A stretch of DNA of 64,000 nt from Tianweitania sp. UT-5YL-CI-8 (GTDB lineage: Bacteria > Pseudomonadota > Alphaproteobacteria > Rhizobiales > Rhizobiaceae), in the NCBI RefSeq assembly GCF_030010215.1, contig NZ_JASCRR010000007.1, positions 1 to 64,000 of the forward strand, written 5' to 3'. The number at the start of each line of letters is the position of its first letter. Positions within the stretch are counted from its first letter, which is position 1. The notes under the pieces are model-generated. The model had not been told where the DNA came from. It saw only the letters and a program-made list of their open reading frames with translations, and made no database searches. The translations under genes were made by a program, and so were the position numbers. Shown here piece by piece: positions 46,742-58,119 of this stretch.

Positions 46742-48313
46742 ATGAACCGCCCGTATGTCTGCGCCGTCGACGTGGGGACAGGCAGCGCCCGCGCCGGCAT
46801 CTTCGATAAAGGCGGCCACATGTTGGCGCGCGCCGAGCATGCAATCGCCATCCGCAAGCCGCTGCCCGATCACGCCGAACACAGTTCCAAGGACATCTGG
46901 AGTGCCGTCTGCAAGGCGGTGCGCTCGGTGCGCGAACAGGCTGGCGTGGCGGCCTCCGACATTGCCGGCATCGGCTTCGACGCCACCTGCTCGCTGGTGG
47001 TCCTGGACGGGGAAGGCTGCCCGCTCAGCGTCGCCGCCGACGGAGAAGAAGGCTGGGACACGCTGGTCTGGCTGGACCACAGGGCGCTCGACGAATCCGA
47101 CGCCTGCACCGCCACGCGCCATCCGGTGCTCGACTTTATCGGCGGGGCGATGTCGCCGGAAATGCAGACGCCGAAGCTGATGTGGCTTAAACGGCATCTG
47201 CCCGCCATCTGGCAGAACGCCGGGTATTTCTTCGATCTCGCCGATTTCCTGACCTGGAAGGCGACCGGCAGCACCGCGCGCTCGCAATGCACGCTGACCT
47301 GCAAATGGACTTATCTGCCGCATGTCGGCGGCTGGAAGGCCGATTTCTTCCAAGCCGTAGGGCTGGAGGATATTCGCCAGCGCGGCAGCCTGCCGGATGA
47401 GGTTGCCGCAGTCGGCGCGGCCCTCGGCACGCTTTCGCCCGAGGCTGCTGAATCGCTAGGGTTGGATACGAAATGCGCGGTCGCCACCGGGCTGATCGAT
47501 GCCTTCGCCGGTGCGCTTGGCGTGATCGGCGGGCATGTCGACCGCAATGCGCAAGGCCATATGGCCTTGATCGCCGGCACGTCGAGCTGCGTGATGAGCT
47601 TTTCCGCCGAGGAAATCCGCGCCGCCGGCATGTGGGGTCCCTATTTCGGAGCGGCCTTGCCCGGCTTGTGGATTTCCGAGGCCGGGCAATCCGCCACCGG
47701 CGCGTTGCTCGACCATGTCATCCGCTTGCATAGCGCCGGCGGCGAGCCCACACCCGAGCGCCACGCCGCGATCATCACCCGCATCAAAGTGTTGCGCGGA
47801 GATAATCCGGATTTCGCCGCAGACCTTCATGTCCTGCCCGATTTTCACGGCAACCGGTCGCCCTTCGCTGACCCGCATGCACGCGGCGTGGTCTCCGGCC
47901 TGACGCTCGACGCGTCCTTCGATGCGCTGTGCGCGGTCTACTGGCGCACGGCCGTGGCGATAGCGCTCGGCATCCGCCATATCGTTGAGCATATGGAAGC
48001 AAGCGGCCATCACATCGAAATGCTTCATGTGACCGGCGGCCACACCCGCAACCCGCTGCTGATGGAGCTTTATGCCGACGCGACCACCATCGCCGTCAGC
48101 ACCTGCGGCTCCGAGGATGCCGTGCTGTTGGGCACCGCGATGAATGCCGCCTCCGCAAGCGGGTGGTATGCCGACCTTGCCTCTGCCTGCAAAGCGATGC
48201 GGCCTCCACAGCAAGTTCTCCCGCCCGATGCCTCGCGCAAAGCGGCTTACAACAGAGATTACAAGGTGTTTCTCGCCATGCACCGCCACCGGCAGGAGCT
48301 TCAATCCCTTTGA
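46742..48313 (+). CDS. FGGY-family pentulose kinase (D-ribulokinase-like)
   Basis: The 523-residue kinase reads VCAVDVGTGSARAGIFDKGG and GFDATCSLVVLDGEG, then MALIAGTSSCVMS and HVTGGHTRNPLLMELYAD. This fits the D-ribulokinase/FGGY group rather than classical xylulokinase or ribulokinase AraB. It would phosphorylate a ketose formed by the dehydrogenases, for example D-ribulose from ribitol. As last gene of the operon it suggests pentitols are used in addition to hexitols. The exact ketose is uncertain. Confidence 0.82.
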   Translation: MNRPYVCAVDVGTGSARAGIFDKGGHMLARAEHAIAIRKPLPDHAEHSSKDIWSAVCKAVRSVREQAGVAASDIAGIGFDATCSLVVLDGEGCPLSVAADGEEGWDTLVWLDHRALDESDACTATRHPVLDFIGGAMSPEMQTPKLMWLKRHLPAIWQNAGYFFDLADFLTWKATGSTARSQCTLTCKWTYLPHVGGWKADFFQAVGLEDIRQRGSLPDEVAAVGAALGTLSPEAAESLGLDTKCAVATGLIDAFAGALGVIGGHVDRNAQGHMALIAGTSSCVMSFSAEEIRAAGMWGPYFGAALPGLWISEAGQSATGALLDHVIRLHSAGGEPTPERHAAIITRIKVLRGDNPDFAADLHVLPDFHGNRSPFADPHARGVVSGLTLDASFDALCAVYWRTAVAIALGIRHIVEHMEASGHHIEMLHVTGGHTRNPLLMELYADATTIAVSTCGSEDAVLLGTAMNAASASGWYADLASACKAMRPPQQVLPPDASRKAAYNRDYKVFLAMHRHRQELQSL

Positions 48314-48316
48314 AAA

Positions 48317-49945
48317 TCAGTGCGGGTGGTCGTGCACCGTCTTGAGCGGCATATCGTCGTGCAGCGGGACTGTCTGACGTTCGATCATGCGATGGACGCG
48401 CACCTGTTCGCCGCGATGAAGCGAGCGCAGCCGTTCGGCGGATTCGGCATCAGCCTGGGTCCGCCGTGTGTTGTGCCGGATATATTCCACCCACGTCGGC
48501 ACATGATAGGTTTCGGTCCAGATTTCCGGGTTTTCGAGGTCGCGCAGCAAGGCCCATTGCCGCGCACCATCGCGGATGCGGATACGGCGCCGGTCGGACA
48601 TGGCGGCAAGGAAGGCCGGCACATCCTCCTGGGCGATCTCATAGTCGACCATGACCATGATCGGTCCGCTGCGCGGCTTGAGGTCGAGGCGCAGGATCGG
48701 CTCGCTGAAGCGGTCGAGTGGGTCGAGGTTGAGCTCTCCGAGTTCCGGCAAGGCGAAACTCAGCCCGATCGCAGCCCCGGCCACCAGCGCCACGGCGGCC
48801 ATGACCAGAGCCGGCGACACCCCATGGGCTTCCGCCAGCGCGCCCCATAACCAGGCGCCTCCGGCCATGCCGCCGAATGTGGCGGTCTGGTAAAGCGACA
48901 GGGCGCGGCCGACTACCCAGCGCGGCGTCGACAGTTGCACCGTCACATTGAAGAGCGACAAAGTGAGAACCCAGCAGGCGCCGGCTGGAACGAGCGCAAG
49001 GCAGGTGAGCCATGTCTGCTCGCTCCAGGCAATAAGCAGCGATGCAGCGGCAAAGCCGAGGAAGCCGCAGCGCACGATGGTCTCGTTCTGTAGCCGGTCG
49101 CGAATCCAGCCATTGGAGAAGGCGCCACCGATAGCGCCCGCGCCGAAGCAGCCGAGCATGATGCCGTAGGTCAATGCACCGCCCTGGACGAGATCGCGTG
49201 CGATGAGCGGCAGCAGCGCTACCACGGCAATCGCGGTGAGGCCGAAGGCGAACCCACGAAACAGCACCTTGATCAGGTTGGGCGACATCGCGATGTAGCG
49301 AAGTCCTGCTGCCATGGCGCTGCCGAACGCCTCGCGCGGCAGCGTGTTCTTGACGACCGGACGCTTCCACAGCGTCAGTGCCGTCAGCAGCGGGATATAA
49401 GTCACCGCATTGACCGCAAAGGCTGCCGCCGCACCCACGGTCGCCACGATCAAGCCGCCGATGGCAGGCCCGACGCTTCGCATCAGGTTGAAGGCCATGC
49501 TGTTGAGCGTAACGGCGGAGGGAATGTCCTCGCGCTTGACGATATCGCCCATAGAGGCTTGCCAGGACGGATTGTGCAACGCCGTGCCGCAGCCGATCAG
49601 GAACGTAAAGGCCAGAAGCAGCCATGGCGTCAGCAATCCCTGCCATGCGCAGACAGTGAGGCCGATCGAGATCGCCATCATCAGCGTCTGGGCCGTCAGC
49701 ATGACGCGGCGCCGGTCGACGCTGTCGGCGAGCGCGCCGGCAGCGATGGAAAACAGCATGATCGGCAAGGTCGTCGCCGCCTGGACCAAGCCGACGAGAT
49801 CGGACGAGGTGGTCAGCATCGTCATCGTCCAGCCTGCCGCGACGCCCTGGATCAGGCCGCCGAGATTGGATACGAGCGTCGCGCTCCAGAGATTGCGAAA
49901 GGTGGCATGCTTGAGCGGGGCGGTGAGCGATGAGCTGGGAACCAT
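48317..49945 (-). CDS. MFS transporter, enterobactin-exporter-like, with C-terminal extension
   Basis: From the ATG at 49945 the 542-residue protein has about 12 transmembrane helices (1-410), with ATFRNLWSATLVSNLGGLIQ and DSVDRRRVMLTAQ as in the EntS-like MFS_3 group. A soluble C-terminal extension (about 425-542, with MVDYEIAQEDVPAFLAAMSDRRRIRIRDGARQW) resembles an antibiotic-monooxygenase-type ferredoxin fold. The extension is common in this subgroup; its role is not known. Substrate could be a siderophore or drug. Confidence 0.84.
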   Translation of the reverse strand: MVPSSSLTAPLKHATFRNLWSATLVSNLGGLIQGVAAGWTMTMLTTSSDLVGLVQAATTLPIMLFSIAAGALADSVDRRRVMLTAQTLMMAISIGLTVCAWQGLLTPWLLLAFTFLIGCGTALHNPSWQASMGDIVKREDIPSAVTLNSMAFNLMRSVGPAIGGLIVATVGAAAAFAVNAVTYIPLLTALTLWKRPVVKNTLPREAFGSAMAAGLRYIAMSPNLIKVLFRGFAFGLTAIAVVALLPLIARDLVQGGALTYGIMLGCFGAGAIGGAFSNGWIRDRLQNETIVRCGFLGFAAASLLIAWSEQTWLTCLALVPAGACWVLTLSLFNVTVQLSTPRWVVGRALSLYQTATFGGMAGGAWLWGALAEAHGVSPALVMAAVALVAGAAIGLSFALPELGELNLDPLDRFSEPILRLDLKPRSGPIMVMVDYEIAQEDVPAFLAAMSDRRRIRIRDGARQWALLRDLENPEIWTETYHVPTWVEYIRHNTRRTQADAESAERLRSLHRGEQVRVHRMIERQTVPLHDDMPLKTVHDHPH

Positions 49946-50283
49946 CAACTGGTCCTTATGGAATCGGGAGGCGAGCTGTCTCAACAATCTATAGCGGTAA
50001 ATGTGAGAACCAAACCTAAAGCGTCGCACACCAGCGTAATATCTCCAGATGCAGCTTTGTTTAGAACCACAATCCAAGTTTGTTCTGCACGCTGGCGAAT
50101 CGCCGCAACAAAACAGCGATTTCCAATCAATCCACGAAAACCTGTTTCCTTTCCTCGCCTTGACGATGATGCCCCCGACATACTAATTACAACGCAACCA
50201 AAAGGGTCTTCCCTTACCGTTGTCGAAGTGAGCGCGCAGAAGCTGCGACGCGTGGCCCGGCTGATGCCGGGCGAGAGGTTTTC
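49946..50283. other. Intergenic region between the MFS gene and fpr
   Basis: This 338-bp stretch holds the divergent promoters of the MFS transporter and fpr. It is lower in GC than its surroundings between 49980 and 50200. One open frame crosses it (49958-50287) but resembles no family, lacks a ribosome-binding site and overlaps the fpr start, so I do not call it. I see no RNA gene. Confidence 0.4.
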
Positions 50284-51111
50284 ATGAGCGGATTGCCTGC
50301 CCAGAGCGTAGCCGAAGACCGGTCGCCGAAGTTTCCGATCCCGGCAAATGTCTATGCCGAAAAAATCGTTTCGGTGACGCACTACACCGATCATTTGTTC
50401 TCGTTCCGTGTGACACGGCCGCAGTCGCTGCGCTTCCGCTCGGGCGAATTCGTCATGATCGGCCTGCCAAATGCCGAAAAGCCGGTCTACCGCGCCTATT
50501 CCATCGCCAGCCCGTCTTGGGACGAGGAGCTGGAGTTTTTCTCGATCAAAGTGCCGGACGGCCCGCTGACCTCGGAACTGCAGAAGATCAAGCCGGGCGA
50601 CACGTTGCTGCTGCGCCAGAAGACGACCGGTACGCTGGTGCTCGACGCGCTGACACCGGGCAAGCGCCTGTTCATGATCTCCACCGGCACCGGCATCGCG
50701 CCCTTTGCCAGCCTGCTGCGCGATCCCGACACTTATGAGCGCTACGAACAAGTCATTCTCACCCACACCTGCCGCGATGTGGCTGAGCTGAAATACGGGC
50801 GGGACCTGGTCACCGATCTCGCAGCCGATCCGCTGATCGGCGAACACACGCATGGCCGCGTGACGCTGTACAATTCGACGACGCGCGAAGAGTCGCCACG
50901 CATGGGCCGCATCACCGCCCTCATCGGCTCGGGAAAACTCTACACCGACCTCGACATCGCGCCGCTCGATCCCGAAACCGACCGCGTCATGATCTGTGGC
51001 TCCATGCACATGCTCAAGGACGTCAAGGAACTGGTCGAGGGCCTCGGCTTCGAGGAGGGTTCGCTGAACCACCCCAACAGCTTCGTCGTCGAACGCGCCT
51101 TCGTCGGCTGA
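50284..51111 (+). CDS. fpr: Ferredoxin--NADP+ reductase
   Basis: The 275-residue flavoprotein has the FAD motif RAYSIASPSW, the NADP motif ISTGTGIAPFASLLRDP and CGSMHMLKDVKELVEGLGF. It is the bacterial subclass I FNR, reducing ferredoxin or flavodoxin and used in oxidative-stress responses. Monocistronic; its end is followed by a 270-bp gap to ureD. Confidence 0.94.
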   Translation: MSGLPAQSVAEDRSPKFPIPANVYAEKIVSVTHYTDHLFSFRVTRPQSLRFRSGEFVMIGLPNAEKPVYRAYSIASPSWDEELEFFSIKVPDGPLTSELQKIKPGDTLLLRQKTTGTLVLDALTPGKRLFMISTGTGIAPFASLLRDPDTYERYEQVILTHTCRDVAELKYGRDLVTDLAADPLIGEHTHGRVTLYNSTTREESPRMGRITALIGSGKLYTDLDIAPLDPETDRVMICGSMHMLKDVKELVEGLGFEEGSLNHPNSFVVERAFVG

Positions 51112-51292
51112 CCGCACAGCGTTTTGCCCTAGGTCAAAATTGACGCGCTGGCTCACAAGTCGGCGTGGGTGTCGCCCGACACTGCCGGAGAAAGCTTCCG
51201 TCGGGTCGTCGAGGTCAAGAATGTCTGGGGTATCCCATGGGGACTGACAGGCGGACCTGAAAGCAGTCTCATCCCGGCCTCGACGCATCGGC

Positions 51293-51309
51293 AAGGTTGC
51301 ACTCTTGCG
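51293..51309 (+). promoter_or_regulatory. Candidate sigma-54 promoter upstream of ureD
   Basis: AAGGTTGCACTCTTGCG has GG (51295-51296) and GC (51307-51308) exactly 10 bp apart, as in -24/-12 promoters; the TTGC half is perfect and the -24 half weak. Nitrogen-controlled urease transcription would fit. Function is inferred. The rest of 51112-51381 holds a GTCAAAATTGAC near-palindrome at 51133-51144 and no gene. Confidence 0.35.
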
Positions 51310-51381
51310 CTGAGAATGCTCTGAATATAGCCACGAACGGCACACTGCCGCTTGATTCATCATTCGTCACATCCGGACCTC

Positions 51382-52278
51382 ATGACTCTCATTTCGGCAG
51401 ATCGATCGGGTTTTTCGGCCGCCGCCAAGGTCGGCCTGCCCTTGTCGTTCGATGCGCCAACAAGCTGGGACGCGGAACTCGCTTTGGGGTTCGAGCGATC
51501 GCATGGCGCGACGCGGCTGATGCGCAGGCATCATCGCGGCCCGTTGATGGTGCAACGCCCCTTTCACCCCGAAAACGACGGCACCTGCCATGTCTACGTG
51601 CTGCATCCGCCCGGCGGCGTGGCCGGCGGCGACCGGCTTGACCTGCGCTTCACCATTGCCGCCGATGCGCGCTGCGTGCTGACGACGCCGGGCGCTGCCA
51701 AATTCTACCGCAGCGGCACCAGGGCCTCGCAATGCAATACAGTCAAGGTCGCATCCGGCGGCGTCTGCGAATACCTGCCGCAAGAGACCATCGTCTTTTC
51801 CGGCGCCCAAGCCGAACTGGAAACACAGGTCTCGCTTGACGGCGACGCCAGCTATATCGGCTGGGACATCGTCTGCTTAGGCCGTCCGGCCGCCAACGAA
51901 GCGTTCGACAGCGGCAGCCTCACCCAGCGCATCGAGATCGTCCGCGACGGCCGCCCGATCTGGTTCGAACGCATCCGGCTCGATGGCGGCTCGCCGGTGC
52001 TGGCCGCACCCTATGCGTTGGCCGGCCAGACGGTCTTCGGCACCATGATCTGCGCCAGCACCGGTCTGGACGACGCCATTGCCGACCAGGTGCGTGCCGC
52101 CGTCGGACAGATCAAGGACGGTCTGTTTTCGGTCAGCCGGCTCGACGATGTGCTGGTCTGCCGCTATCTCGGCCCGCAGGCGGCCATCGCCAAGGCGCTG
52201 TTTGTCCGTGCATGGGATGCGATGCGTCGCGCCCTGCAGGACAAGCCGTCCTGCCCGCCGCGTATCTGGGCCACGTAA
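51382..52278 (+). CDS. ureD: Urease accessory protein UreD
   Basis: The 298-residue protein reads SADRSGFSAAAKVGLPLSF, GGVAGGDRLDLRFTIA and TTPGAAKFYRSG, the UreD signature. It binds apo-urease with UreF and UreG during nickel insertion. The ATG at 51382 is chosen; a TTG at 51352 is possible. It is the first gene of ureDABC, 21 bp before ureA. Confidence 0.92.
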   Translation: MTLISADRSGFSAAAKVGLPLSFDAPTSWDAELALGFERSHGATRLMRRHHRGPLMVQRPFHPENDGTCHVYVLHPPGGVAGGDRLDLRFTIAADARCVLTTPGAAKFYRSGTRASQCNTVKVASGGVCEYLPQETIVFSGAQAELETQVSLDGDASYIGWDIVCLGRPAANEAFDSGSLTQRIEIVRDGRPIWFERIRLDGGSPVLAAPYALAGQTVFGTMICASTGLDDAIADQVRAAVGQIKDGLFSVSRLDDVLVCRYLGPQAAIAKALFVRAWDAMRRALQDKPSCPPRIWAT

Positions 52279-52299
52279 CCCTTCGAAGAGGAGCCTGTT

Positions 52300-52602
52300 A
52301 TGGAATTGTTGCCGCGCGAGAAGGACAAGCTTCTGATCTTCACCGCAGGCCTGCTCGCCGAACGCCGCAAGGCGCGCGGCGTCAAGCTGAATTATCCGGA
52401 AGTCATCGCCTACATCTCGGCCGCCATTCTCGAAGGTGCGCGCGACGGACGGACGGTTGCCGAACTGATGTCCTATGGCGCCACGCTTTTGACCCGCGAC
52501 GACGTGATGGAAGGCATTCCGGAGATGATCCACGACATCCAGGTCGAAGCGACGTTTCCGGACGGCACCAAGCTTGTCACCGTTCACAACCCCATTCCGT
52601 GA
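52300..52602 (+). CDS. ureA: Urease subunit gamma
   Basis: The 100-residue protein [20 protein letters not shown], with [23 protein letters not shown], is a standard UreA. It forms the urease trimer with UreB and UreC. GGAG lies 6-9 bp upstream. Confidence 0.97.
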   Translation: MELLPREKDKLLIFTAGLLAERRKARGVKLNYPEVIAYISAAILEGARDGRTVAELMSYGATLLTRDDVMEGIPEMIHDIQVEATFPDGTKLVTVHNPIP

Positions 52603-52612
52603 GGGCCGACCC

Positions 52613-52936
52613 ATGACCGCTCCCATCATACCGGGCGAATTCTTCATCGAAGACGGCGAGATCGAGCTGAACGCCGGACGCGAGAAGCGCAGCGTCACCG
52701 TCGCCAATTCCGGCGACCGCCCCATCCAGGTCGGTTCGCACTACCATTTCTACGAGACCAACAGCGGGCTGGTGTTCGACCGGGAGCAGGCGAGGGGGTT
52801 CAGGCTCGACATCCCCGCCGGAACCGCCGTGCGCTTCGAGCCCGGCCAGGAGCGCAGCGTCACCCTCGTCGCCTTGGCCGGCGACCGCACGGTCTACGGC
52901 TTCAACGCAAAAATCATGGGCAAGCTGGAGAACTGA
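52613..52936 (+). CDS. ureB: Urease subunit beta
   Basis: The 107-residue protein reads [20 protein letters not shown] and [15 protein letters not shown], the UreB signature. The ATG at 52613 follows ureA by 10 bp and is preceded by GAGGG. It ends 1 bp before ureC. Confidence 0.97.
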   Translation: MTAPIIPGEFFIEDGEIELNAGREKRSVTVANSGDRPIQVGSHYHFYETNSGLVFDREQARGFRLDIPAGTAVRFEPGQERSVTLVALAGDRTVYGFNAKIMGKLEN

Positions 52937-52937
52937 C

Positions 52938-54641
<1,704 letters not shown>

Positions 54642-54659
54642 TGCACCAGCCCTAGGCAG

Positions 54660-55331
54660 CTAGGACCGGAACAGACGGCTGTACTGCGTCTCGTGCCAGG
54701 CGCTGGCCATGGCCATGCCGATGGAGGCATTGCCGATCTCGTCGTCCGGCAGGCTTTCCGCATGAACGGCGGCGCGCTCGATCACTTCATCCGCCGCAAT
54801 CAGGATACGCTGCCCCGCCGTCTGGCCGAGCGGCACCAGCCTGATCGACGCCGCGACCTGGCTTTCCACCACGCTCCACATCAGCCCGCGCAACGCCTCG
54901 CCGGCCGGCAGCGCCCAATGTTCGGCGGCAAGTGCGAAGGCTGCGGTATAACCGAGCTGTTCGTCCGAACAGTCCTTCGCCCGCGTCACGTCTAGATCGA
55001 TGAGCAGCCGCAACAGCGCCGTGCCCATGCGCCGGTCTTCCAGTTGCAACTCGCGGCTCTCGCGGCCCGATGCGAGCCAGGCATCCAGCCTCCGGAACGC
55101 GCCGATGTCGCCGGCCGCAAGCGCAATCATCATCCTGAGCAGAACAGCGCCGTCGAAGGCCGCGAAACTATGTTCCAGCACGCCGAGAATCCACGCCCGC
55201 GCCGTCTCCTCATCCTTCACCCAGCCGTGCTGGACGGCACTTTCCAGCCCGCGCGAATAGGAGAAAGCGCCGACCGGCAGGCTCGGGCTGGTCAGCCTCA
55301 GCAAATGCATCATCGAACCCGGTGCGGGCAT
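54660..55331 (-). CDS. ureF: Urease accessory protein UreF, on the opposite strand
   Basis: From the ATG at 55331 the 223-residue protein reads [29 protein letters not shown], the UreF signature, with the C-terminal [13 protein letters not shown] expected for UreF. UreF forms a complex with UreD and UreG for nickel delivery. It is convergent with ureC, not within the ureDABC operon, which is unusual. It is followed to the right by gshB on the other strand. ureE and ureG are absent from the window. Confidence 0.9.
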   Translation of the reverse strand: MPAPGSMMHLLRLTSPSLPVGAFSYSRGLESAVQHGWVKDEETARAWILGVLEHSFAAFDGAVLLRMMIALAAGDIGAFRRLDAWLASGRESRELQLEDRRMGTALLRLLIDLDVTRAKDCSDEQLGYTAAFALAAEHWALPAGEALRGLMWSVVESQVAASIRLVPLGQTAGQRILIAADEVIERAAVHAESLPDDEIGNASIGMAMASAWHETQYSRLFRS

Positions 55332-55488
55332 TCTCGTTCCTTCGGCGTTTCTCGTTACCGGTAGGGACAGGCGTTGCCTCTGTAAAGTCCGATCGCCGGC
55401 GCTACACGATCCGCATTGGCATCTGGCCACGGACTCTATACATGCCGTTGACCGAGATTTTTCAGACCCTGCATCGCCGGAGTTGACC

Positions 55489-56430
55489 ATGCCGCTCAAA
55501 GTCGCCGTCCAGATGGACCATGTTTCCACCATCTCCATTGCCGGCGACACCAGCTTCGCGCTTTCGCTCGAGGCGCAGCGGCGCGGCCACCACTTGTTCC
55601 ACTACACGCCCGACCGGCTGTCGCTGCGCGACGGCAAGGTTTTCGCACGGTTGGAAACGCTCGAACTGCGCGACGTCAAGGGCGATCACTTCACCCTCGG
55701 CGAGCCGGTGCGCACCGACATGTCGGAGATGGACGTGGTGCTGCTGCGTCAAGATCCGCCCTTCGACATGAACTACATCACCACCACCCACATTCTCGAG
55801 CGCATCCATCCAAAGACTCTGGTGGTCAACGACCCCGCCTGCGTGCGCAACAGCCCGGAAAAAATCTTCGTCACCGAATTCGCCGACCTGATGCCCGAGA
55901 CGCTGATTACCAAGGATGTGCGCGAGGTGGCCGCGTTCCGCAAGGAGTTCGGCGACATCATCGTCAAGCCGCTCTACGGCAATGGCGGCGCCGGCATCTT
56001 CCACCTGCACGAGGCCGATCGCAACCTGTCCTCGCTGCTGGAGATGTTCGGCCAGATGTTCCGCGAACCCTTCATCGTGCAGCGCTACCTCAAGGAGGTG
56101 CGCGCCGGCGACAAGCGCATCATCCTGATCGATGGCGAGCCCGTCGGCGCCATCAACCGCGTGCCGGCTGAGCACGACGCGCGCTCCAACATGCATGCGG
56201 GCGGCCGCGCCGAAAAGACCGAACTGACAGAACGCGAGCGCGAGATCTGCGCCCGCATCGGCCCGTCGCTGAAGGAACGCGGCTTCATCCTCGTCGGCAT
56301 CGACGTGATCGGGGACTACATGACCGAGATCAACGTCACCTCCCCCACCGGCGTGCGCGAGGTCAAGAAATTCGGTGGCGCCGATATAGCGGCCCTGTTC
56401 TGGAATGTGGTGGAAGCGAAGCGGGCCTGA
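55489..56430 (+). CDS. gshB: Glutathione synthetase
   Basis: The 313-residue ATP-grasp enzyme joins gamma-glutamylcysteine and glycine. It reads [38 protein letters not shown] and [17 protein letters not shown], with the ATP-grasp end [12 protein letters not shown]. The ATG at 55489 has GGAG upstream. Glutathione is used by the FzlA-like protein family and in stress defence. Confidence 0.97.
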   Translation: MPLKVAVQMDHVSTISIAGDTSFALSLEAQRRGHHLFHYTPDRLSLRDGKVFARLETLELRDVKGDHFTLGEPVRTDMSEMDVVLLRQDPPFDMNYITTTHILERIHPKTLVVNDPACVRNSPEKIFVTEFADLMPETLITKDVREVAAFRKEFGDIIVKPLYGNGGAGIFHLHEADRNLSSLLEMFGQMFREPFIVQRYLKEVRAGDKRIILIDGEPVGAINRVPAEHDARSNMHAGGRAEKTELTEREREICARIGPSLKERGFILVGIDVIGDYMTEINVTSPTGVREVKKFGGADIAALFWNVVEAKRA

Positions 56431-56553
56431 TATCGGAAGTTGCGCAACAATGTTCCCTTAATGTTCTTGCGCTACACTGCAATCTATGCTTGTTTTGAGA
56501 TCGGTTCATTCATGATCTGATCGCGGGCGGGTAGGCGCCCGAATGGGGGCGGC

Positions 56554-58083
56554 ATGGTCTCGCGCGTACGCACGGTTGCATTCCAGGGCATCGAGGCGGT
56601 GCCCGTCGACGTCCAGGTGATGATCGCGCCGGGCAAGGTGGGCATGCAGATTGTCGGACTGCCAGACAAGGCGGTGGCCGAAAGCCGCGAGCGGGTGCAG
56701 GCTGCCCTTCACGCCTCCGGCCTGTCGATGCCGCCCAAGAAGGTGACCGTCAATCTCGCCCCCGCAGACCTGCCCAAAGAAGGCAGCCATTACGATCTCC
56801 CCATAGCACTTGGGCTGATGGCAGCGCTTGGCGCGCTGCCGGGCGACGCACTGGCGGGCTATGTCGTGCTCGGCGAACTGTCGCTCGACGGGACGCTGAC
56901 GCCCGTCGCAGGCGCCCTGCCCGCCGCCATCGGTGCCAACGCGGAAGGCAAGGGGCTGATCTGCCCGCATGCGTCGGGGCCGGAGGCCGCCTGGGCGGGC
57001 GCGGACATCGACATTCTGGCGCCGCGCAGCCTGATTGCCATTGCCAACCATTTTCGCGGCACGCAGGTTTTGTCGCGGCCCGAACCCGGCGTGCAGGCGC
57101 CCGCTGTCGGCCTGCCCGATCTCGCCGATATCAAGGGCCAGGAAAGCGCCAAGCGCGCGCTGGAGGTGGCAGCTGCCGGCGGGCACAACCTTTTGATGGT
57201 CGGGCCTCCCGGCTCGGGCAAATCCATGCTGGCGCAGCGTCTGCCGTCGATCCTGCCGCCCTTGACGCCGCGCGAACTGCTCGAAGTCTCAATGATCGCT
57301 TCCATCGCGGGCGAGCTTTCCGGCGGCAAGCTGACCGACCGGCGGCCGTTCCGCGCGCCGCACCACTCCGCTTCCATGGCGGCGATGGTCGGCGGCGGGC
57401 TCAGGGCGCGGCCCGGCGAGGTGTCGCTCGCGCATAATGGCGTGCTGTTCCTCGACGAATTTCCGGAATTCACGCCGCAGGTGCTGGATTCGCTGCGCCA
57501 GCCGCTGGAAACCGGCGACTGCATGATCGCGCGCGCCAATCACCGTGTCACCTATCCCTCGCGCATCCAGCTCATCGCCGCGATGAATCCGTGCCGCTGC
57601 GGCATGGCTGGCGAGCCAGGATATCGCTGCCTGCGCGGGCCGCGCTGCCAGACGGATTATCAGGCTCGGATTTCCGGGCCGATGCTCGACCGTATCGACC
57701 TGCGAATCGAGGTGCCTGCGGTCTCCGCGTCGGACCTGATCCGGCCGGGAAAATCAGAGGCGAGCGCGGTCGTGGCGGCGCGCGTCGCCCAAGCGCGCGC
57801 GATGCAGCGGGCGCGTTTCGAGGCGCTCGGCTTGGACTGCATGACCAATGCGCAATGCCCGACAGGGGCAGTGGAGGAGATCGCGCAGCCCGATGCGGCG
57901 GGGCTCGCGCTGTTGCGGGATGCCAGCGAGAAGCTCGGCTTCTCCGCCCGCGCCTATCACCGCGTGCTCAAGGTCGCGCGCACGCTCGCCGATCTCGACG
58001 GCGCAGAGACGGTCGGACGCATCCATCTGGCAGAAGCGATTTCCTACCGCATGGCGGCGGACCGGATGGCTCAAGCGGCTTGA
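56554..58083 (+). CDS. YifB/ComM-family AAA ATPase
   Basis: The 509-residue protein has an N-terminal ChlI/Lon-like domain (about 1-180), an AAA module with Walker A GPPGSGKSML and Walker B LFLDEFPEF, and a C-terminal Mg-chelatase-like domain. Family members act in natural transformation as branch-migration helicases (ComM). The role here is inferred. Start at the ATG at 56554. Confidence 0.9.
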   Translation: MVSRVRTVAFQGIEAVPVDVQVMIAPGKVGMQIVGLPDKAVAESRERVQAALHASGLSMPPKKVTVNLAPADLPKEGSHYDLPIALGLMAALGALPGDALAGYVVLGELSLDGTLTPVAGALPAAIGANAEGKGLICPHASGPEAAWAGADIDILAPRSLIAIANHFRGTQVLSRPEPGVQAPAVGLPDLADIKGQESAKRALEVAAAGGHNLLMVGPPGSGKSMLAQRLPSILPPLTPRELLEVSMIASIAGELSGGKLTDRRPFRAPHHSASMAAMVGGGLRARPGEVSLAHNGVLFLDEFPEFTPQVLDSLRQPLETGDCMIARANHRVTYPSRIQLIAAMNPCRCGMAGEPGYRCLRGPRCQTDYQARISGPMLDRIDLRIEVPAVSASDLIRPGKSEASAVVAARVAQARAMQRARFEALGLDCMTNAQCPTGAVEEIAQPDAAGLALLRDASEKLGFSARAYHRVLKVARTLADLDGAETVGRIHLAEAISYRMAADRMAQAA

Positions 58084-58119
58084 AGCAGCGCGCCGATGCG
58101 GACGCTGCCCGCACTGGAG

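Noticed and set aside
49958-50287. A 109-codon frame upstream of fpr
   Set aside because: It overlaps the fpr start, lacks a ribosome-binding site and has no recognisable domain.
54642-55488. ureE or ureG hidden between ureC and gshB
   Set aside because: The only coding sequence is ureF on the minus strand; no GTPase P-loop or His-rich UreE tail is seen.
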